From NCBI GenBank assembly GCA_000526255.1, contig JAFS01000002.1, forward strand, positions 248,001 to 312,000: a stretch of 64,000 nucleotides of DNA, written 5' to 3'. The position numbers were made by a program, and so were the translations under genes. Below, piece by piece: positions 60,149-64,000 of the stretch; positions within the stretch are counted from its first letter, which is position 1; each line of letters begins with the position of its first letter. This stretch comes from Verrucomicrobia bacterium LP2A. GTDB lineage: Bacteria; Verrucomicrobiota; Verrucomicrobiia; Methylacidiphilales; Methylacidiphilaceae. Under the pieces are notes generated by a model. That model ran no database searches, had not been told where the DNA came from, and worked only from the letters and a program-made list of their open reading frames with translations.

Positions 60149-61576
60149 TCACGCTCCGCTCGCCCATTTCCCGGCAATCCAATAGCTCTCCCTTCCCATT
60201 ACGACTCGGAAGCCATCCCTTTCCGCCGCAATGACACAGCGGCTGGCCTCCTTTGCGCTGATCTTCCTGTGGTGGAAATACTCCAACGCGACCTGAATCA
60301 ACCGCCTGGGCAGGTGATTCTGGTCATAGCCATTCCGCAAGAGCAGCATGAGCTCCTTCTCAAGCCGTCTCCTGCGGGCCTGCGCGGTTCGCTTCCCATC
60401 ACTCCTGGCCACGAGCGCAAGTCCATGCGTGCGGTTAAGAAAACCGACAAACCCCGTGATCGCCGCCTCCTGCCCAGGCGAATCGAGCATGTATCGGTCG
60501 AGCGCCACCTGGTCCGGAATAGCCCCTCCTTTCGGACCGGCCTTCAGCAGCAACGCCGCGGCGGGCCGCAGCGCGAGCCTGGCGGATCGGATGGATGTCT
60601 TGCCGACGTCTACCCTTGCCATCAGCGTTTCCTTGTAGGCGGCCAGCAACCGGGCTCCAACGGAGCCTGCGGGAAAAAGCATGAGCAGCGCATCGATGCG
60701 GCGCCGCTCGCAATCCTCCTCGCGCAGCGCAGGATCCGGCTCGACCGATCTCGCCGATTGCAGCCACCGCATCGGCAATCTGACACGGCGCAGCCCCTCC
60801 GCTCCAAAATGCCGCAGCAGCTCGCGGTAAGCCGGCGCCCGCCCCCAACGCTTCTCGATCTCAAGGAAGAACGGCAGGTAGCGATGAATCGCGAGCGCCG
60901 CTTTGTGGGGACCCGCCTCCAGGATCAGCCATTCTCCGAACTCGCTGAACTCATTGCCCATTTCCTTGCTTGAGAAGGCCGCCCGGTCCAGGCGAATGCG
61001 CCTCCGGCATGTTTCCGTCCAGTAGCACTTCTCGCAAACCTTGCCCCTGCCGGCCGGCATGGGCCTGCCGCAGGACCCGCAAGGCACCTCCCCCTTCTCC
61101 AGGCAGGCCTTGCACAACCTCCTCCCGTCCGGCGCCTCCACGAGCCGCCTGTAACGGCGGCAGGCTCCGCATGTGCCATGATCCGCGCAAGCGCACCGGG
61201 GGCACAGCCGAAGGTCGTGCCCCAGCCGCTTGACCCTCGTCAGCCTCGAGGAAGGCTTCCCGCACGCTTGGCAGGGCTCAGTCTCGCGGAAATGCGGCGC
61301 GCAGGCAGCGCAAACCGGACCGTAGGGAGTGATTTTGCCGATCTCGTACCCGGTCTTGCCGCAGCGCACGCACGCCTTTCCCTTCTCGCACTCGCGGCAT
61401 GCGGCTCCGGGATCGCTTTTCGGGAGCCTCGCCATCTCGCCGCATTTGGGGCACGCCCGTCGCGTGAACACCCTGGCGTAGCATCTCGCGCAGTACCGGC
61501 GGCCCTTATGGACGCGATGAATCTTGACCACGCCTCTCCCGCATTCCCCGCAAGGCTGGAATCTTTTCCCCGTCAC
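60149..61576 (-). CDS. tnsF: TnsF-like comM target selector (zinc ribbons plus degenerate tyrosine recombinase)
   Basis: A 475-residue protein downstream of tniQ. Residues 1-190 hold twelve CxxC pairs (from C9/C12 to C181/C184), enough for about six zinc ribbons. Residues 200-475 are helical and lysine/arginine-rich, resembling the core-binding and catalytic parts of tyrosine recombinases (for example FLNRTHGLAL and PRRLIQVALEYFHH). I see no Arg...His-x-x-Arg...Tyr tetrad, so it is likely catalytically dead. TnsF with an inactivated tyrosine recombinase domain is the known comM selector of Tn6022-like transposons. Position and insertion site here agree. The start is GTG at 61576, overlapping the tniQ stop by 4 bp. 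Confidence 0.78.
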   Translation of the reverse strand: MTGKRFQPCGECGRGVVKIHRVHKGRRYCARCYARVFTRRACPKCGEMARLPKSDPGAACRECEKGKACVRCGKTGYEIGKITPYGPVCAACAPHFRETEPCQACGKPSSRLTRVKRLGHDLRLCPRCACADHGTCGACRRYRRLVEAPDGRRLCKACLEKGEVPCGSCGRPMPAGRGKVCEKCYWTETCRRRIRLDRAAFSSKEMGNEFSEFGEWLILEAGPHKAALAIHRYLPFFLEIEKRWGRAPAYRELLRHFGAEGLRRVRLPMRWLQSARSVEPDPALREEDCERRRIDALLMLFPAGSVGARLLAAYKETLMARVDVGKTSIRSARLALRPAAALLLKAGPKGGAIPDQVALDRYMLDSPGQEAAITGFVGFLNRTHGLALVARSDGKRTAQARRRRLEKELMLLLRNGYDQNHLPRRLIQVALEYFHHRKISAKEASRCVIAAERDGFRVVMGRESYWIAGKWASGA

Positions 61577-62658
61577 GCCTCCCCCGCCAGCATCTTGCGC
61601 CGTAGCCGCACCCAGGCCGCCATGACGGCGCGTTTGGAGCGCGGCCCCCTTCGCGTTGTTTGGCGCCCCTTGATCGGACCGCGTTTGCCGCGCGGAAGCG
61701 CCGAGAGCAGTTCGACGACAGGGGACGGAAGCGGGCCCCGGCCGTCATGGAGCGCTGAAGCCGCAACGCCGAATTCCTTGAAAGCCCTGGCAAGGTCCGC
61801 TGGACCGAACTCAAGCATGCGGTTCAGCGCCTCGAAGAGCGCCTGGCGCTCGCTTGCGGACAGCAGCTCCAGGGGCAGACCCGTAGGCAAGAGCATCCCG
61901 CCGTCAACGCGGATGCCCAGGGATCTGATCGCATCCGCCATCCTCGACGCATCTTTGCGGCAAGCCAGGCGTATCACGCCGACAAGGAAATGAGCGGCAG
62001 CGAACCAGTCGGAAGCCGAGATCCTCTCGCCGCCGAAACCCCCCTCGCCGTTCCCAAGCGCTTCATCGGCCTTGCGCTGAAAAGCTTCGGCGCCAGAGGA
62101 AAGGGGAAAGCGGCCCGCTTCGCTGAGGTCCGCCTTGCACCGGGCGCACAGCCGCAAAACGCGATCCTCGGCGACAAGGCGGTGCGGCTGGACCGGTGCG
62201 CCGCAGGCCTGGCACCGGTCCCGCAGCATCACGCCGTGCAGGAGACACCCCGTGTTCCACGCGAAGCGCCACCGCCTGCGGAAATAGGGCTTCACATCCT
62301 GCGCCAGGCATTCGGGGCAGTACTGCTGGCCGGCGCGCCTTGCGCGGTTTCTCGAACCCAGCGCCAGGATCCATGGCCATGCCGCCGCCGCAGGCAGGGT
62401 CCGCCCGGCGACGAGCTCGGCATCCCGCCGCAGGGCGCTCATCTCGAAAACCGCCTTCGGCAGCCCCGAGGCGTTGGAAAGCGCGGGAAGATGGCCGGCC
62501 GGAATCCCCCTGTCGACATCCACGGTCCATGCCCGCCACCCGCGCCAGACGGCACCGGTCAGGACCAAGGGGTCACAGCCTTGCGCGAGCGCGGCGCGCG
62601 TCAACCACGAAGAGATCGACTCCTCGGGCAACATGGGTACCGGGATCGTCCAAGGCAT
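61573..62658 (-). CDS. tniQ: TniQ-family transposition protein
   Basis: TniQ/TnsD-type adaptor that links target recognition to the TniB/TnsC ATPase ring. The N-terminus reads VPMLPEESISSWLTRAA, the family start. Zinc-binding sites follow: C114/C117 (YCPECL), C138/H141, C149/C152 (CQACG) and C171/C174. Length 361 is close to short TniQ proteins and lacks the long C-terminal DNA-binding region of Tn7 TnsD, which fits with recognition being passed to TnsF. ATG at 62658 overlaps the tniB stop by one base (TGATG). The longer frame to 62700 is not needed. Confidence 0.9.
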   Translation of the reverse strand: MPWTIPVPMLPEESISSWLTRAALAQGCDPLVLTGAVWRGWRAWTVDVDRGIPAGHLPALSNASGLPKAVFEMSALRRDAELVAGRTLPAAAAWPWILALGSRNRARRAGQQYCPECLAQDVKPYFRRRWRFAWNTGCLLHGVMLRDRCQACGAPVQPHRLVAEDRVLRLCARCKADLSEAGRFPLSSGAEAFQRKADEALGNGEGGFGGERISASDWFAAAHFLVGVIRLACRKDASRMADAIRSLGIRVDGGMLLPTGLPLELLSASERQALFEALNRMLEFGPADLARAFKEFGVAASALHDGRGPLPSPVVELLSALPRGKRGPIKGRQTTRRGPRSKRAVMAAWVRLRRKMLAGEA

Positions 62659-63548
62659 CACACCACGATCTCCCGGACTCCGCGGGTCGGGCGCACCCAC
62701 GCCTTGGCTTGAATGATCTCCTTATCGATGGCCGCCTTCCCGCTCAGGATAGCTTCGATGCCGCATTCGACCAGGAGGCGGTGCAGGTCGCCCAAATTCC
62801 CGCCGGAAATCGCGTGAAGCGCGGAGGCCAACTCGGGCTGATGCAGCCCCGAGGGCTCCTTGAGCGGCAAAACCTGCTCGAACGAGGCCAGCAACTTCCG
62901 AAAATCGGCAGTGAGTTCCCAGAGTGGCAGGGGGAGAATATCGAAGCGACTGGCGTGCTGGGGGTCTGTGTGCAGCACGCGCACGGCCTCACGCGTGCCC
63001 ACCCCGACAATCGGAATCATCAACTCGTTGCATAGCAGCTTGATCGCGTTCATGACCTCGCGCTGCTTGATCGGGCTGCCCGTCAGCAGGGAGTGAAACT
63101 CGTCGACGATCAACAACCGGGTGCGGCACGCGCGGAGTTGATGGATGACCTGGTAGCGCAGTTTCGGCGCCGGGTCCGCCGCGCGATAAGGCGCCCAGAA
63201 TCGCTCCAGGATCCCGATGTAGAAACCCTTCTCGTCCGCGCTTGGCGGCGCCTCGGTCAGCATGACCGGCTTCACGGGCTCGCCATCCTCGCCGACATAG
63301 CCCTGGCCGTGCAGATCCACGAAGCGCCGCACGATCGTCGTCTTCCCGTTGTTGGGCTCGCCGACGATCAGGAGATTGGGCATGCGCGGCCGCGTGGGTC
63401 GATCCATCAGGCTGCGCAAGGCTTGGATGGTTCGGTTTGCCAGGCCGTAGCCGATCCATCGTGGCTGATCCATGAAGGCAATGCGCTCCTTGACCGGCAG
63501 AGCGATAATATGGCGGAAATCTGGATGAATATGTGCAAATGTGCTCAT
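62658..63548 (-). CDS. tniB: TniB/TnsC-like AAA+ ATPase
   Basis: The ATP-dependent regulator that assembles on target DNA and activates the transposase. Walker A is GEPNNGKT at residues 63-70 and Walker B is RLLIVDEFHSLL with Asp149-Glu150. The sensor region (IPIVGVGTREAVRVL) and the C-terminal lid are in place. Length 296 matches TniB of the Tn5053/Tn6022 groups more than the longer TnsC of Tn7. Its ATG overlaps the tniA stop by 4 bp and its stop overlaps the tniQ ATG by one base. Confidence 0.92.
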   Translation of the reverse strand: MSTFAHIHPDFRHIIALPVKERIAFMDQPRWIGYGLANRTIQALRSLMDRPTRPRMPNLLIVGEPNNGKTTIVRRFVDLHGQGYVGEDGEPVKPVMLTEAPPSADEKGFYIGILERFWAPYRAADPAPKLRYQVIHQLRACRTRLLIVDEFHSLLTGSPIKQREVMNAIKLLCNELMIPIVGVGTREAVRVLHTDPQHASRFDILPLPLWELTADFRKLLASFEQVLPLKEPSGLHQPELASALHAISGGNLGDLHRLLVECGIEAILSGKAAIDKEIIQAKAWVRPTRGVREIVV

Positions 63549-64000
63549 TGGATCTCTTCAAATGGCTCGACGCCGCCTTCGGCCCATTCCTGCGGAGCTG
63601 GTGCCGGCGGCGGCTGCGCGCTCGGCGCGGCCGGAGACACCTTCTTCTCGTGCTCGCGGCGGCGCTGCGCCAGCCGCCTCGCCTTTCTGGTCTTTTCCTT
63701 CGACTCCTCCACCTTGCTGCGCAGCTCGGTCACGGCGCGAAGGATTTGCACTTGGTTGATGGAACGGCAGCCCTCTTTGCGCAAGCGCTCCTTGGCCCGT
63801 TCGACCTCCCAGATGCTCATTGGCGGAAGGGACTGATCGGCGAACGGAATCTTAAAATACTGTCCAATGACGGGGTCCCTGAACCAGACCGCGCTGATGT
63901 CGCGCGGGTCCCTTCTGAAGATGAATTCGCGTTTTTTCCCGCTGCCGTCTGGATCCCGATCGTTGATCCAGGGCCGTAGCGCCTCGGCGTAGTAGGTCAT
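63545..64000 (-). CDS. tniA: TniA/TnsB-like DDE transposase, C-terminal part
   Basis: Only the last 151 residues are in the window; the gene runs off the right edge. The FRRDPRDISAVWFRDP segment is the Mu-type C-terminal beta-barrel of TniA/TnsB transposases. A long basic coiled stretch (ERAKERLRKEG to KTRKARRLAQRRREHE) and a Pro/Ala-rich tail ending EEIQ follow; the tail is expected to contact TniB. The DDE catalytic domain and any upstream tnsA/tniC gene lie beyond 64,000. It heads the tniA-tniB-tniQ-tnsF operon. Confidence 0.9.
   Translation of the reverse strand: MTYYAEALRPWINDRDPDGSGKKREFIFRRDPRDISAVWFRDPVIGQYFKIPFADQSLPPMSIWEVERAKERLRKEGCRSINQVQILRAVTELRSKVEESKEKTRKARRLAQRRREHEKKVSPAAPSAQPPPAPAPQEWAEGGVEPFEEIQ

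Larger units (their letters stand above)
41929..64000. mobile_element. Tn7-like (Tn6022-like) transposon in comM, right end beyond the window
   Basis: The element starts with TGTCATTTTTCG directly after the conserved GGG codons of comM. On its right side it carries an inward-reading tniA-tniB-tniQ-tnsF operon, with every junction overlapping by 1-4 bp, and a tnsE-like gene at its left end. Tn6022/AbaR-type elements are known to occupy comM and use TnsF for that targeting, so gene content and site agree. At least 22 kb is in the window. The cargo is a mosaic of possible defence genes and IS debris. The rest of tniA, a possible tnsA/tniC, the right end and the second half of comM are expected to the right. 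Confidence 0.88.

Noticed and set aside
41929-64000. Possible CRISPR-associated transposon (CAST)
   Set aside because: No CRISPR repeats and no cas genes are present. Target choice is explained by TnsF and comM.

Overview
The window has two parts. Positions 1 to 41,928 are an ordinary, gene-dense, GC-rich bacterial chromosome. Positions 41,929 to 64,000 are most of a Tn7-like transposon that has split the comM (yifB) gene. LL-diaminopimelate aminotransferase, lipid A genes (lpxA and a PagL-like deacylase), a bacterial dnaJ/grpE pair and the general gene mix point to a Gram-negative bacterium. The best guess is the Verrucomicrobia, possibly the acidophilic Methylacidiphilaceae/Methylacidimicrobium group. 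That placement is inferred from gene content and GC richness; no marker gene in the window proves it.

Core, left to right: the 3' end of gnd and rpiB (pentose phosphate pathway); acs; a minus-strand run of lpxA, radC, hflX and miaA; a half-length TauE/SafE transporter; a secreted unknown protein with an internal 69-bp tandem duplication; dapL, a DinG-type helicase and an RluA-type pseudouridine synthase; grpE-dnaJ; a SpoIIE-type phosphatase with a STAS protein; a PhnP-like hydrolase, tatD and ilvD; a divergent HxlR regulator and RutE-like reductase; pheT, trmB, a dUTPase and a DCC-family protein; lexA; a three-gene surface-glycan cluster; a TPR plus double-retropepsin protein; the chain truA-trmL-hisF; a PagL-like protein; trpA-ruvX; gltB; an aquaporin; and a LysM protein. 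Genes are tightly packed, with many 4-bp stop/start overlaps and several GTG starts.

The transposon begins with TGTCA at 41,929, inside the AAA+ domain of ComM. On the right, reading inward on the minus strand, lie tniA (tnsB-like, cut by the window edge), tniB (tnsC-like), tniQ, and a zinc-ribbon protein that fits TnsF, the inactive-tyrosine-recombinase selector that sends Tn6022-like elements into comM. At the left end is a probable TnsE, the selector Tn7 uses for replicating and conjugating DNA. The right end and the 3' half of comM should lie a few kb beyond the window.

The cargo includes an unrecognised two-gene unit (a HEAT-like 856-residue protein overlapping a predicted PD-(D/E)xK nuclease), a mazEF module whose toxin carries an in-frame stop, a secreted Sel1-repeat protein, an AbiV-family HEPN protein, a DUF4145 protein and a small orphan. 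These are interleaved with IS1380-family copies (one intact, one decayed, one internally deleted, two end fragments) and remnants of IS5 and ISL3 transposases. The HEAT/nuclease pair is the best candidate for an undescribed, probably defensive, system.
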